Assembly (NCBI GenBank): GCA_004210455.1
Contig: SEFA01000032.1
Coordinates: forward strand, 1 to 64,000
From: Rubrivivax sp.
Lineage (GTDB): Bacteria; Pseudomonadota; Gammaproteobacteria; Burkholderiales; Burkholderiaceae_C
Length of the DNA: 64,000 nucleotides
Direction of reading: 5' to 3'
Part shown: positions 9,673-18,954 of the stretch, piece after piece
Layout: each line of letters opens with the position of its first letter
Numbering within the stretch: position 1 is the stretch's first letter
Position numbers and translations under genes: made by a program
Notes under the pieces: generated by a model
Databases searched by the model: none
Told to the model about the DNA's origin: nothing
Seen by the model: only the letters and a program-made list of their open reading frames with translations

Positions 9673-10605
9673 ATGGACATCAAGAAACTGGAACGTGCCA
9701 TCGTCGATGGTCTTGAGGATGTGAAGGGCCAGGACATCCTGGTCTTCGACACCGAGCGCCTGTCGCCGCTGTTCGAGCGCGTGATCATCGCCTCGGGCAC
9801 GAGCAACCGGCAGACCAAGGCGCTGGCCTCCAGCGTGCGCGAGACGGTCAAGAAGCGCGGCATGCAGGTCATGCGCACCGAGGGCGAGGACAACGGCGAA
9901 TGGATCATCGTCGACTGCGGCGCCGCCGTGGTCCACCTGATGCAGCCGGCGATCCGCCAGTACTACCACCTCGAAGAGATCTGGGGCGGCAAGCCGGTCA
10001 AGCTCAAGCTGGGCAGCGGCGGCACCAAGCTGGTGAAGGCCTCGGAGCCGATGGACGACGAAGACGACGCGCCGAAGGCGAAGAAGTCTTCGGCCAAGAA
10101 GTCCGCCAAGGCCGACAAGGCTGAGAAGGCCGACAAGGCCGACAAGGCTGACAAGCCCGCGAAGAAGGCGACCAAGGTCAAGTCCGTCGACGGCGAGGCC
10201 ATCGGTGCCGCGTCGAAGAAGGCGCCGACGCGCGCGACGGGCACGAAGTCCGCTGCCGCCAAGTCGGCGACGAAGGCCGCCCCGGCGAAGACCGCCGCGA
10301 CGAAGACGGCCGCGACCAAGTCCGCCAGACCGGCCGCCAAGAAGACGAGCATCAAGACCACGGCCGCCGCCGCGAAGCCTGCCGCCAAGACCACCCGCAA
10401 GCCTGCCGCCCAGGCGCCGGTCGAGACGGTGAAGGTCGGCAGCAAGAAGCCGGCGATCAAGAAGGCGTCTCCGAAGGTCGCCGCCGCGAAGCCGGCCACC
10501 GGCGCCAGAAAGCCGGCCGCCAAGCCGGCGGCCAAGTCGGTCGCCAAGCCGGCTGCCAAGAAGACCACGGTGAAGACCGGCACGAAGTCCAAGCCCAAGG
10601 TCTGA
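9673..10605 (+). CDS. rsfS: Ribosomal silencing factor RsfS with long Lys/Ala-rich tail
   Basis: Residues 1-115 form a normal RsfS domain ([20 protein letters not shown], then [19 protein letters not shown]), which binds ribosomal protein uL14 and blocks subunit joining when nutrients are scarce. RsfS is usually 105-130 residues; here the chain continues to 310. The extra 190 residues are almost only Lys, Ala, Thr, Pro and Ser, with PAAK/PAKK-like units resembling eukaryotic histone H1 tails and the AlgP/Hc1-type bacterial proteins. The tail is in frame with no stop, begins near [18 protein letters not shown], and may bind nucleic acid. Directly follows nadD and precedes rlmH by 4 bases. Confidence 0.93.
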   Translation: MDIKKLERAIVDGLEDVKGQDILVFDTERLSPLFERVIIASGTSNRQTKALASSVRETVKKRGMQVMRTEGEDNGEWIIVDCGAAVVHLMQPAIRQYYHLEEIWGGKPVKLKLGSGGTKLVKASEPMDDEDDAPKAKKSSAKKSAKADKAEKADKADKADKPAKKATKVKSVDGEAIGAASKKAPTRATGTKSAAAKSATKAAPAKTAATKTAATKSARPAAKKTSIKTTAAAAKPAAKTTRKPAAQAPVETVKVGSKKPAIKKASPKVAAAKPATGARKPAAKPAAKSVAKPAAKKTTVKTGTKSKPKV

Positions 10606-10609
10606 CCCC

Positions 10610-11080
10610 GTGCGTCTGGTGCTGTGCGCGGTCGGGCAGAAGATGCCGGCCTGGGCCGACGAGGCCTATGAGGATTTCGCCAAGCGTTTCCCGCCCGAGA
10701 TGCGGCTGGAGCTCAAGGCGGTGAAGGCCGAACCGCGCACCACCGGCAAGTCGACCGAGCAGCTGATGGCGGCCGAGGCCCTGCGCCTTGACGCCGCCTG
10801 TCCCAAGGGCGCCCGGCGCGTCGTGCTCGACGAGCGCGGTGAACGCGTCACCTCGAAGCAGCTCGCGCAGCGGCTCGAGTTCTGGCGCGGCGACGGGCGC
10901 GACGTCGCCATCTTCATCGGCGGCCCGGACGGGCTTGACGACAGCATCAAGTCGAGTGCCGACGAGAAGCTGCGCCTGTCCGACCTGACCCTGCCGCACG
11001 CCTTCGTCCGCGTGCTGCTGTCGGAAGGCCTCTACCGGGCCTGGTCGGTCATGGAAGGTCATCCGTACCACCGCGAATGA
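10610..11080 (+). CDS. rlmH: 23S rRNA (pseudouridine1915-N3)-methyltransferase
   Basis: 156 residues, the standard size for the SPOUT methyltransferase RlmH, which methylates pseudouridine 1915 of helix 69 using SAM. Seen: start [15 protein letters not shown] from a GTG, the knot region IFIGGPDGL with the SAM-binding glycine loop, and the conserved C-terminus [16 protein letters not shown]. Four bases after rsfS; its TGA overlaps an ATG that could start the next gene. Confidence 0.96.
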   Translation: MRLVLCAVGQKMPAWADEAYEDFAKRFPPEMRLELKAVKAEPRTTGKSTEQLMAAEALRLDAACPKGARRVVLDERGERVTSKQLAQRLEFWRGDGRDVAIFIGGPDGLDDSIKSSADEKLRLSDLTLPHAFVRVLLSEGLYRAWSVMEGHPYHRE

Positions 11081-11100
11081 CCACCGCGAATGAGCTGACG

Positions 11101-11709
11101 ATGTCCGCAGATGTCCTGTACCTCGCCTCGCAGAGTCCGCGTCGGCGACAGTTGCTGGCGCAGATCGGCGTTCGTCACGAACTGCTGCTGCCCGGCGCCG
11201 ACGAGGACGCCGAGGCCCTGGAAGCCGTGATCGAGGGCGAGTCGCCCGACGATTACGTGCGCCGGGTCACCATCGCCAAACTGGATGCTGCGCTGCAGCG
11301 TCGCGCGCGCCGCGGCCTGCCGCACGCGCCGGTGCTGTGTTCCGACACGACGGTGGCCCTGGGCGACCGCATCCTCGGCAAGCCCGACGACGCCGCCCAG
11401 GCGGCGGCGATGCTGGCCGACCTGTCCGGCCGCGAGCACCGCGTGCTGACGGCCGTGGCCATCGGCATGCCGGACGGACGGCGGCTGAGCGCGGTCAACG
11501 TGTCGCTGGTGCGTTTCGCCGAGATCGGCGACGAGCGCCTGCGCGCCTATGTGGCTTCGGGCGAACCCATGGGCAAGGCCGGCGCGTACGCGATACAAAG
11601 TCAGGCGGCCGCCTGGATCGAACACATCGCCGGCAGTTATTCGGGCATCATGGGCCTGCCGTTGTTTGAAACGGCGGAGCTGTTGCGGGAGGCCGGTTTC
11701 CCCGTCTGA
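11101..11709 (+). CDS. maf: Maf-type nucleotide pyrophosphatase, YceF-like
   Basis: About 202 residues. Maf proteins hydrolyse non-canonical or methylated nucleoside triphosphates; the YceF branch prefers 7-methyl-GTP. Seen: [17 protein letters not shown], the metal-binding [15 protein letters not shown], and the C-terminal [19 protein letters not shown]. An upstream in-frame ATG at 11077 overlaps the rlmH stop (ATGA) and would add eight residues (MTTANELT); I prefer 11101 because the conserved domain begins immediately after it, but coupled translation from 11077 is equally possible. Confidence 0.92.
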   Translation: MSADVLYLASQSPRRRQLLAQIGVRHELLLPGADEDAEALEAVIEGESPDDYVRRVTIAKLDAALQRRARRGLPHAPVLCSDTTVALGDRILGKPDDAAQAAAMLADLSGREHRVLTAVAIGMPDGRRLSAVNVSLVRFAEIGDERLRAYVASGEPMGKAGAYAIQSQAAAWIEHIAGSYSGIMGLPLFETAELLREAGFPV

Positions 11710-11824
11710 ACACGGACGGGGCGCACGGAGCGGCAGCGGACCCTGGACCGACAAAGCTTTCCGGAAGGCGACTCGAGCGTTGCCGCCAGCCCCGAGGCTG
11801 ACGAGAACGCTGGAGTACAAGAAC

Positions 11825-13318
11825 ATGGAAGACATCCTGATCAACTGGACCCCGCAGGAGACGCGGGTGGCTGTGGTCGAGAACGGGTCCGTGCAGGAAC
11901 TGCACATCGAACGCACGCTGGAGCGGGGCCTCGTCGGCAACGTCTACCTCGGCAAGGTCGCGCGGGTGCTGCCGGGCATGCAGTCCGCGTTCATCGACAT
12001 CGGGCTGGAGCGGGCGGCCTTCCTGCACGTCGCCGACCTGCACCTGAACGGCGTCAATCCGCGCGGCCACCACGGCCCGCACGGAGAGGCCGCGCAGGCC
12101 GTGCCGATCGAGCGCCAAGTCTACGAGGGCCAAGCCTTGACCGTGCAGGTCATCAAGGATCCGATCGGCACCAAGGGCGCGAGACTGTCGACGCAGATCT
12201 CGATCGCCGGCCGCCTGCTGGTGCACCTGCCGCAGGACAACCACATCGGCATCTCGCAGAAGATCGGTTCGCCCGAGGCGCGCGATGCGCTGCGCTCGCG
12301 CATGCAGACGCTGGTGTCGACCGGCGTGCAGGACGGCAACACCGGCGGCTTCATCCTGCGGACCAATGCGGAGGAGGCGAGCGACGAGGAACTCGGCGCC
12401 GACATCAGCTACCTGCGCAAGACCTGGAACTCGATCCGCGACAAGTCGCTGACCCTGCCGCCCGGCAGCCTGCTGTTCCAGGACCTGAGCCTGGTCGAAC
12501 GCGTGCTGCGCGACCTGGCCAGCGAGCGGACCAACTCGATCCGCATCGACGCCAAGCTGCAGTACGACGTGGTGCGCGAGTTCGGCGAAACCTACATGCC
12601 GGCCGCGACCGCGAAGCTGGAGCTCTACCGGGGCGAGCGTCCGATCTTCGACCTGAACAACATCGACGCCGAGATCGCCCGCGCGCTCGCGCGACGCGTG
12701 GACCTGAAGTCGGGGGGGTACCTGATCATCGACCAGACCGAGGCGATGACGACCATCGACGTGAACACCGGCGGTTTCGTCGGTGCGCGCAACTTCGACG
12801 ACACCATCTTCAAGACCAACCTCGAGGCGGCCGGCGCCATCGCGCGCCAGCTGCGGCTGCGCAACCTGGGCGGCATCATCATCGTCGACTTCATCGACAT
12901 GACCCGCGAGGAGCACAAGACCGCCGTCCTGCAGGAGTTCCGCAAGCAGTTGAGCCGCGACCGCACCAAGGTGACGATCGGCGGTTTCACGCAGCTGGGA
13001 CTGGTCGAACTGACGCGCAAGCGCACCCGCGAATCACTGGCCCGCATGCTCTGCGAGCCGTGCCCGACCTGCGACGCCCGTGGCCAGGTCAAGACCGCGC
13101 GCAGCATCTGCTACGAGATCCTGCGGGAGATCCTGCGCGAGTCGCGGCAGTTCAATCCGAAGGAATTCCGCGTGGTCGCCGCGGCCAATGTCGTCGAGAT
13201 GCTGCTCGATGAGGAGAACCAGCATCTGGCCGGGCTCTCGGACTTCATCGGCAAGCCGATCTCGCTGACCGCCGAGCCGACCAACCAGACCGAGCACTAC
13301 GACATCGTGCTGATGTAG
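11825..13318 (+). CDS. rng: Ribonuclease G
   Basis: 497 residues, close to E. coli RNase G (489); lacks the long C-terminal scaffold of RNase E. Processes the 5' end of 16S rRNA and degrades some mRNAs. Seen: N-terminal MEDILINWTPQETRVAVVEN, S1 domain with GNVYLGKVARVLPGMQSAFID, catalytic DNase I-like region TIDVNTGGFVG and IIIVDFIDM, and the zinc-link CEPCPTCDARG. The start at 11825 is by homology; the frame is open further upstream into maf. Its last 22 bases overlap the end of the convergent gene on the other strand. Confidence 0.95.
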   Translation: MEDILINWTPQETRVAVVENGSVQELHIERTLERGLVGNVYLGKVARVLPGMQSAFIDIGLERAAFLHVADLHLNGVNPRGHHGPHGEAAQAVPIERQVYEGQALTVQVIKDPIGTKGARLSTQISIAGRLLVHLPQDNHIGISQKIGSPEARDALRSRMQTLVSTGVQDGNTGGFILRTNAEEASDEELGADISYLRKTWNSIRDKSLTLPPGSLLFQDLSLVERVLRDLASERTNSIRIDAKLQYDVVREFGETYMPAATAKLELYRGERPIFDLNNIDAEIARALARRVDLKSGGYLIIDQTEAMTTIDVNTGGFVGARNFDDTIFKTNLEAAGAIARQLRLRNLGGIIIVDFIDMTREEHKTAVLQEFRKQLSRDRTKVTIGGFTQLGLVELTRKRTRESLARMLCEPCPTCDARGQVKTARSICYEILREILRESRQFNPKEFRVVAAANVVEMLLDEENQHLAGLSDFIGKPISLTAEPTNQTEHYDIVLM

Positions 13319-13944
13319 GGGCGGGGCGGCTCGCCGAAGGCCGCGGCGCAGGTCGCGTCCAGCGGCCAGGGCACCGTCGTCAGGCCTTCCTCGAAGCCGT
13401 GGAGGGCGAGGGCGGCCGCCTGATGGGCCGGCATCGCGGGCACATGGTCGTGGATCAGGCCCGCGGTGGCGCTGGCGGCCGCGACCGCGGCATCGCGGAT
13501 CCCCATCGGCGAGTGCGCCAGATAGGCCAGCACCGGCAGGGTGAGGCGCTCGTGCACCTCGATGAAGGCCAGGCGCGACAGCGCCGCGGTCTTGCAGCGC
13601 GGATCGACATCGTCGATGTGCAGCGCATGCCCGAGCTGCTGCAAGGTGGCCAGCAGGACCTCCCGCAACCGGGCGCCGTGGATCTCCGCCTCGGCCGACG
13701 GAACCTGCATGCCGGGCGCGAGCGCGCCGGTGTCGATGCGGAAACTGCGGAACATGAGCAGGCCGGCCAGCCGGGCCGCGCCGAGGATCTGCGTCTGCGC
13801 GTGGGCCAGTCCGCTCCCGGTCACCAGTTGGGCCCGGACCAGGCGGTGGAAATGCGCCGTCGCCGCCACCAGGTGCTTGAAGGCGCTGCCGCTCATCTTG
13901 GGGTTCATGGTGGGGCCCATCGTGGACATCATCCTGGAGCTCAT
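13297..13944 (-). CDS. Unknown helical protein coupled to a TctC-like receptor
   Basis: 215 residues beginning MSSRMMSTMGPTMNPKMSGS. Mostly amphipathic helices, no membrane segment, no cysteine cluster, several His residues (DHVPAMPAHQAAALALHGFE). I do not recognise the family. The ATG overlaps the stop of the upstream receptor-like gene as ATGA, and its own stop lies inside the 3' end of rng on the other strand. Codon use and the long open frame, together with the overlap, support it as real; function unknown. Confidence 0.6.
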   Translation of the reverse strand: MSSRMMSTMGPTMNPKMSGSAFKHLVAATAHFHRLVRAQLVTGSGLAHAQTQILGAARLAGLLMFRSFRIDTGALAPGMQVPSAEAEIHGARLREVLLATLQQLGHALHIDDVDPRCKTAALSRLAFIEVHERLTLPVLAYLAHSPMGIRDAAVAAASATAGLIHDHVPAMPAHQAAALALHGFEEGLTTVPWPLDATCAAAFGEPPRPYISTMS

Positions 13945-14771
13945 CGTGCAGCTCCCCGGACCTCGCCCGCAGGGAGGCGTTCCCACAGTTCGGTTCCGGT
14001 CTGGGCCAGCGCCATCCTCACGCGGGGATCGGACACGACCTGACCCCAGGTCGTGCGCAACTGGTCCGCGAGCTTGCCGGGCAGATGCGGCGGCGCGAGC
14101 AGCGCGTTCCACGCCGGCGCGTCCCGCGAGGTGAGGGCATCGAAGTCCTCCCAGTCCGGCGCCGCCATCAAGGCCGAGCGGTCGGCAGGCGTGGCGGGCA
14201 GCACACGGGCCAGGGTCGCGGCGTCCTCCGCAGCGGGTACCGTCGAGGTGGTTGCGAAGGCCGGCGGCGTCGCCAGGCGCGTCAGCCATCGCCCGAACAT
14301 GCCCGGCGGGAATACGGTGACAAAGGGAAGCTGTCCGACGCGCGAAATCGGGGTGAAGTCCTCGGCGGACGCGGCCGGCGGCTGGAAGGGATCGTCCGGG
14401 AGACGCGCGGGGCGCTCCAGCAAGGTGCTGCAGGTCAGCAGCAGGACCTGCCCGTCGGGACGTGCCGTCGCCACCTGCCGCGCGGCGAGGTAACCCTGGC
14501 GGTCCGGCAGGTTGCGGACCAGGACCTGTCCGCCGGCGCGCTCGGCCCAGACCTGCGCCATCGTGCGGGCGACGTGATCGGGTCCGCTGCCGGCGCTGAA
14601 CGGGATCACCAGGGTCAGTGACGGCACGCCGCTGTCCGCCGGCTGCGCGAGCGCGGCCTTGAAGAGTCCGGCGGACAGCAGCCACGCGACGCCGATCAGC
14701 CATGGGCGCAGGCGGTCGATGACGGACGACCGGGGGCGTGCGTGGCGGCTGGAGAACATCGGATCGGACAT
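13941..14771 (-). CDS. Short TctC/Bug-type periplasmic substrate-binding protein
   Basis: 276 residues with a signal peptide or anchor (residues 20-42, ending KAALA-QP) followed by SLTLVIPFSAGSGPDHVART, the hallmark start of Bug receptors (IV-P-x-x-x-G-G-x-x-D). Such proteins bind small carboxylates for tripartite tricarboxylate transporters and are hugely expanded in Burkholderiales. It is 40-50 residues shorter than usual and the middle (around residues 125-200) is poorly conserved, so it may be a divergent or decaying member. No tctA/tctB is adjacent. Coupled by ATGA to the unknown gene downstream. Confidence 0.75.
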   Translation of the reverse strand: MSDPMFSSRHARPRSSVIDRLRPWLIGVAWLLSAGLFKAALAQPADSGVPSLTLVIPFSAGSGPDHVARTMAQVWAERAGGQVLVRNLPDRQGYLAARQVATARPDGQVLLLTCSTLLERPARLPDDPFQPPAASAEDFTPISRVGQLPFVTVFPPGMFGRWLTRLATPPAFATTSTVPAAEDAATLARVLPATPADRSALMAAPDWEDFDALTSRDAPAWNALLAPPHLPGKLADQLRTTWGQVVSDPRVRMALAQTGTELWERLPAGEVRGAAR

Positions 14772-15033
14772 GACTTCCTTTCGGTCGCCGCTGTGGTGGC
14801 GCGGAGCGGGCGAAGGGAGTCATTCTGGGAATCGGACTGAGACGGCGCCATGACCGGAACTCGTAGAAGATGCCGTCGGCACCGACTGGTTCGAGTCATT
14901 GACTGACCTGTCGGGTGGATGGCAGTCGGTCTGGAGCGCCGCTTGCCATGGGCTTGCCCTTTGTAACCTCACTGCATCGCAGCCCCTGTCCAGGCCTCGG
15001 GCACAATCAGGCCTCCATTCGTTCCGCAAGCCG

Positions 15034-16359
15034 ATGAGCACCAAGACGATTGCCACCCCTTCCGCTCTTCTTCCTTCCGGCATCAGCGCGCTGACGCGCC
15101 GCGGATTGCTCGGAGGCCTGGCCGCTGGACTGGCGATGCCCTCGCTGGCGCAGTTCCGGGTCGAGATTGCCGGTGTCGGCGCCACGCGGCTGCCGATCGC
15201 GATCAGCGACTTCAACAACGAATCGGCCACCGGCCAGCCCCTGGCGGCGATCATCCGCGCCGACCTGGAGCGCAGCGGCCAGTTCAGCATCGTGCCTGGC
15301 CAGGCCGGCATGAGCGAGACCTCCCAACCCCAGTTCGTCGACTGGCGCGCACGCGCCGCGGACGCGTTGGCTGCGGGCTCGGCGACGCGGCTGGCCGATG
15401 GCCGCTTCGACGTCCGCTATCGGCTGTGGGACGTGGTCAAGGGCTCGGACCTGGGCAGCGAGAGCCTGCCCGTCGTCGCCGGCGACCTGCGCCTGTCGGC
15501 GCACAAGATCGCCGACACGATCTACCAGAAGCTCACCGGCGAGCGCGGCGTCTTCGCCACGCGACTGGCCTACGTCAACAAGGCCGGTCCGCGCTACTCG
15601 CTGATCGTCGCCGACGCCGACGGCCTGGGCGCGCAGTCCGTGCTCAACAGCCCCGAGGCGATCATCTCGCCGGCCTGGTCGCCGGACGGCAATGAGCTCG
15701 CCTACGTGAGCTTCGAGTCGCGCAAGGCCGTCGTCTGGATCCAGGACCTGCGCACCGGCAAGCGCCGCAAGGTCGCGGACTTCCGCGGCAGCAACAGCGC
15801 GCCCTCGTACTCGCCCAACGGCCAGCAGCTGGTCGTGACGCTGTCGCGCGAAGGCGGCTCGCAGCTCTACCTGATCAACAAGGACGGCTCCGGCGCCAAG
15901 CGCCTGACGCAGACCTCGGCGATCGACACCGAGGCGACCTTTTCGCCCGACGGTGCGCAGATCTACTTCGTCAGCGACCGCGGCGGCGCGCCGCAGATCT
16001 ACCGCACGCCGGCCGGCGGCGGCGGCGCCGAGCGCGTGACCTTCAGCGGCAACTACAACATCAGCCCGGCCATCAGCCCCGACGGCCGCACGATGGCCTA
16101 CATCACCCGCGTCGGCGGCGGCACCTTCAAGCTGTGCGTGATGGACCTCGGCAGCGGCCAGGTCCAGCAGATCACCGACACCAGCGACGACGAGAGCCCC
16201 AGCTTCGCGCCCAACGGCAAGCTGATCGTCTACGCGACCCGCACCGGCGGCCGCGACACGCTGGTGACCACGACGCTCGACGGCAAGGTCAAGGCCAGGC
16301 TGGACACCCCGGGGTCTTCCGACATCCGGGAACCCGCCTGGGGTCCCTTCGGCAACTGA
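15034..16359 (+). CDS. tolB: Tol-Pal system beta-propeller protein TolB
   Basis: 441 residues. Periplasmic part of the Tol-Pal machine that pulls the outer membrane inward at division. An N-terminal alpha/beta domain (residues 35-165) is followed by a six-bladed propeller with repeated SPDG motifs (AWSPDGNELAYVS, YSPNGQQLVVT, FSPDGAQIYFVSD, ISPDGRTMAYIT, FAPNGKLIVYAT). The leader contains LTRRGLLGGLAAGLAMPSLA, a twin-arginine pattern instead of the plain Sec leader of E. coli TolB. I start at 15034 (MSTKTIATP); an earlier in-frame ATG at 14899 only adds unconserved sequence. Followed by pal and cpoB. Confidence 0.95.
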   Translation: MSTKTIATPSALLPSGISALTRRGLLGGLAAGLAMPSLAQFRVEIAGVGATRLPIAISDFNNESATGQPLAAIIRADLERSGQFSIVPGQAGMSETSQPQFVDWRARAADALAAGSATRLADGRFDVRYRLWDVVKGSDLGSESLPVVAGDLRLSAHKIADTIYQKLTGERGVFATRLAYVNKAGPRYSLIVADADGLGAQSVLNSPEAIISPAWSPDGNELAYVSFESRKAVVWIQDLRTGKRRKVADFRGSNSAPSYSPNGQQLVVTLSREGGSQLYLINKDGSGAKRLTQTSAIDTEATFSPDGAQIYFVSDRGGAPQIYRTPAGGGGAERVTFSGNYNISPAISPDGRTMAYITRVGGGTFKLCVMDLGSGQVQQITDTSDDESPSFAPNGKLIVYATRTGGRDTLVTTTLDGKVKARLDTPGSSDIREPAWGPFGN

Positions 16360-16440
16360 GCGGGCGCGATGCCGACCCGGTCTCCGTTCGAAAATATGTT
16401 GGCTTTCGCAACGTCGGGCACGAGGATTGCCTACGTTGGC

Positions 16441-16473
16441 GTCGCGCCTCGCCCGTCCCGTGCGAGGCGCGAC
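16441..16473. repeat. Inverted repeat (11-bp stem) between tolB and pal
   Basis: GTCGCGCCTCG (16441-16451) and CGAGGCGCGAC (16463-16473) are perfect complements around an 11-nt loop. No T-run follows, so it is not a classical intrinsic terminator; it may stabilise or attenuate the tolB transcript and set the ratio of tolB to pal. The 278-base tolB-pal gap holds nothing else I can name except the pal ribosome-binding site AGGAG at 16624. Confidence 0.6.
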
Positions 16474-16637
16474 CGCGACGACTTGGCCGACACGCCGCGC
16501 AGGCATGCCTGCCCCACGGATGTGTTAGCCGATGATTCACAATTGCTGTTCCCCCGCGGCTTCACCGGCGGCGCTGTCCACCGCCATGTCCTGACCGTAA
16601 CTTCCTCGCCCGCTTTGACCTCTAGGAGCGTATGTCC

Positions 16638-17171
16638 ATGAAATTCGAAAAACTGATGCTGGGCCTGGTGGCCGCGGCCGCCCTGTCCGCCTGCAGCTCC
16701 ACCAAGCTGGATGAACCGGCCCCGGTGGAAAACAAGGCGCCGGTCGCGACGACCCCGAGCGGCCCGGCCGTCGACCCGAACGCCAACGCCCAGCGCAAGG
16801 TCGAGACCGTCGACCTGGGCGCCCAGCTGGACGCCGCGGTGTCCAACCAGCGCGTCGTGTTCTTCGACTTCGACAGCTTCGTCGTCAAGGACGAGTACCG
16901 CAGCCTGATCGAGAACCACGCCAAGCGTCTGAACAACAAGAAGACGCTGCAGCTGAGCCTCGAAGGCCACGCCGACGAGCGCGGCGGCCGCGAATACAAC
17001 CTGGCCCTGGGCCAGAAGCGTGCCGAAGCCGTCGCCAAGTCGCTGACGCTGCTGGGCGTCACGGCGGGCCAGGTCGAGGCGGTGAGCTTCGGCAAGGAGC
17101 GTCCGACCGACACGGGCCACAACGAAGAGGCGTGGGCCAAGAACCGTCGCGTCGAACTGCGCGACAAGTAA
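16638..17171 (+). CDS. pal: Peptidoglycan-associated lipoprotein
   Basis: 177 residues. Outer-membrane lipoprotein with lipobox LSAC (Cys19) and a C-terminal OmpA-like peptidoglycan-binding domain (VVFFDFDSFVVKDEYR, LEGHADERGGREYNLALGQKR, NRRVEL). Works with TolB. Two in-frame ATGs exist, 16632 and 16638; AGGAG at 16624-16628 is 3 nt from the first and 9 nt from the second, so I choose 16638. Confidence 0.96.
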   Translation: MKFEKLMLGLVAAAALSACSSTKLDEPAPVENKAPVATTPSGPAVDPNANAQRKVETVDLGAQLDAAVSNQRVVFFDFDSFVVKDEYRSLIENHAKRLNNKKTLQLSLEGHADERGGREYNLALGQKRAEAVAKSLTLLGVTAGQVEAVSFGKERPTDTGHNEEAWAKNRRVELRDK

Positions 17172-17180
17172 TCCGGTGAC

Positions 17181-17990
17181 ATGAGCATGCTGCGTATGGA
17201 TCGTTTCCTCCCGTTCGCGCCGACTCCGACGGCCAAGGCCGTGCTGGTCGGCGTGCTGATGGCGTTGAGCGCCGCCGGCCCCGCGCGGGCGGCGCTGTTC
17301 GAGGACGACGAGGCCCGCAAGGCCATCCTCGACCTGCGGACCAAGATGACGCAGAACGACGACGCGCAGCGTGCCCGTGTCACGGAACTGCAGAACCAGC
17401 TCGAGACCGCGCGACGCGGTCTGCTGGATCTGTCCGGACAGATCGAGGCGCTGAAATCGGACCTGGCCAAGATGCGCGGCCAGAACGAACAGCTCGCGCG
17501 CGACCTGTCCGACACCCAGCGCAAGGTGGCCGACCAGTCGGCCACGCTCGACAACCGGCTGCGCCCGCTGGAGCCGCAGAAGGTGTCGCTGGACGGCAAG
17601 GAATTCCAGGCCGATCCGGAAGAGAAGCGCCAGTTCGATGCCGCGATGGGTCTCATCCGCCGCGGCGACTTCAATGAGGCGACCTCCGCCTTCACCTCCT
17701 TCCTGACGCGTTTCCCGGCGAGCGGTTTCTCCGACTCGGTGCGCTTCTGGCTGGGCAACGCGCAGTACGGCAAGCGCGACTACAAGGGCGCGATCGCGAC
17801 CTTCAAGGCCTTCGTCGCCGCCAACCCGGACCACCCGCGCGCGGCCGAGAGCCTGCTGGCGATCGCCAACTGCCAGATCGAGCTCAAGGACACCAAGAGC
17901 GCCCGCAAGACGCTGGACGACCTGCAGAAGGCTTATCCCGGCAGCGAGGCCGCGAAGGCCGCCAAGGAACGCGCGGCCGGCCTGCGCTGA
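17181..17990 (+). CDS. cpoB: Cell division coordinator CpoB (YbgF)
   Basis: 269 residues: signal peptide ending near GPARA-AL, a coiled-coil trimerisation region at about residues 45-130 (QNQLETARRGLLDLSGQ and following heptads), then TPR repeats from about 150 (AAMGLIRRGDFNEATSAFTS, FWLGNAQYGKRDYKGAIATF, LLAIANCQIELKD). CpoB links Tol energy to PBP1B during constriction. Nine bases after pal, so co-transcribed. Confidence 0.94.
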   Translation: MSMLRMDRFLPFAPTPTAKAVLVGVLMALSAAGPARAALFEDDEARKAILDLRTKMTQNDDAQRARVTELQNQLETARRGLLDLSGQIEALKSDLAKMRGQNEQLARDLSDTQRKVADQSATLDNRLRPLEPQKVSLDGKEFQADPEEKRQFDAAMGLIRRGDFNEATSAFTSFLTRFPASGFSDSVRFWLGNAQYGKRDYKGAIATFKAFVAANPDHPRAAESLLAIANCQIELKDTKSARKTLDDLQKAYPGSEAAKAAKERAAGLR

Positions 17991-18041
17991 GCCCATCCGC
18001 TGTTCCCACCCGTTGAGGACGCGCTCAGGCGCGCATCGATC

Positions 18042-18854
18042 TTGAGTCTGGAGACCGGGCACGGCCCCCTCGATCTGGAAGCCGACGCGGAGCGCCGCTT
18101 CGGTGGTCTGCGCCGCCTGCACGGCGACCGGGACTACGCGCGGCTGCGCGCGGCGCGTTTCTGCGTCGTGGGGCTGGGCGGCGTGGGCTCCTGGGTGGTC
18201 GAGGCGCTGGCGCGCATGGGCGTCGCCCGGCTCGTGCTGGTCGATCTGGACCATGTCGCCGAATCCAACATCAACCGCCAGGTGCAGGCCCTCGGCAGCA
18301 CGCTGGGCATGGCCAAGGCGGAAGCGCTCAAGCAGCGCATCGCCGACATCCATCCGGGCTGCGAGGTTGTCACCATCGAGGACTTCGTCGACGAACAGAA
18401 CTGGCCCTCGCTGCTTGGCGACGTGCAGGTCGACGGCATCGTCGACGCCTGCGACCAGGTCCGCGCCAAGGCGCAGATCGCCGCCTGGGCGAGGGCCTTG
18501 AAGCTGCCGCAGATCTGCATCGGCGCGGCGGGCGGCAAGCACCGCCCGCAAGCCGTCGAGATCCTGGACCTGTGCGAGACCACGCATGATCCGCTGCTCG
18601 CGAGCCTGCGCCAGCGGCTGCGCAAGTTCCACGCAGCACCGCGCGAAGGCGCGATGGGCGTGACCTGCGTGTTCTCACGCGAACCCGTGACGCGGCCTGA
18701 AGGCGTGGAGGCCTGCGACATCGATGGCAACCTGAATTGCCACGGCTATGGCTCAAGCGTGGCGGTCACTGCCGGCTTCGGCATGACGGCCGCGGCCGAA
18801 CTGGTGACACGATATTTGAAGGCGCTTGCACGGTCGCAAAAAACCGTCCTATAA
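18042..18854 (+). CDS. tcdA: tRNA threonylcarbamoyladenosine dehydratase
   Basis: 270 residues, an E1-like (ThiF/MoeB superfamily) enzyme that uses ATP to dehydrate and cyclise t6A37 to ct6A37 in ANN-decoding tRNAs. Seen: nucleotide-binding VVGLGGVGSWVVEALARMG, the LVLVDLDHVAESNINRQ substrate-adenylation segment, and VDACDQVRAKAQI. The start appears to be TTG at 18042 (MSLETG). Its stop TAA overlaps the -10 box of the tRNA promoter, and the tRNA-Lys genes immediately downstream encode substrates of this enzyme class. Confidence 0.92.
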   Translation: MSLETGHGPLDLEADAERRFGGLRRLHGDRDYARLRAARFCVVGLGGVGSWVVEALARMGVARLVLVDLDHVAESNINRQVQALGSTLGMAKAEALKQRIADIHPGCEVVTIEDFVDEQNWPSLLGDVQVDGIVDACDQVRAKAQIAAWARALKLPQICIGAAGGKHRPQAVEILDLCETTHDPLLASLRQRLRKFHAAPREGAMGVTCVFSREPVTRPEGVEACDIDGNLNCHGYGSSVAVTAGFGMTAAAELVTRYLKALARSQKTVL

Positions 18855-18855
18855 T
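18826..18855 (+). promoter_or_regulatory. Strong sigma70-type promoter of the tRNA-Lys cluster
   Basis: TTGCAC (-35, 18826-18831), an 18-bp spacer and a perfect TATAAT (-10, 18850-18855). It lies across the tcdA stop codon and points at the first tRNA-Lys, about 100 bases downstream. The leader 18862-18954 is GC-rich with short inverted repeats. Confidence 0.85.
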
Positions 18856-18954
18856 GTGAGGCTCTGCTGAGGGGCAAACACCTCGAAGCGATGTGGAGGA
18901 GGTCAGGGCAACCTGGCTTTCACTGCTGGAAGCAGGCTTAGGCGTGCAGGCTTT

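Noticed and set aside
13297-14823. One 508-residue minus-strand gene
   Set aside because: The frame upstream of 13944 is a shadow of the receptor-like gene, which has a signal peptide and the Bug signature; the two genes overlap as ATGA.
16431-18632. 733-residue minus-strand open frame across pal, cpoB and tcdA
   Set aside because: Covers three clear genes on the other strand; no conserved motif.
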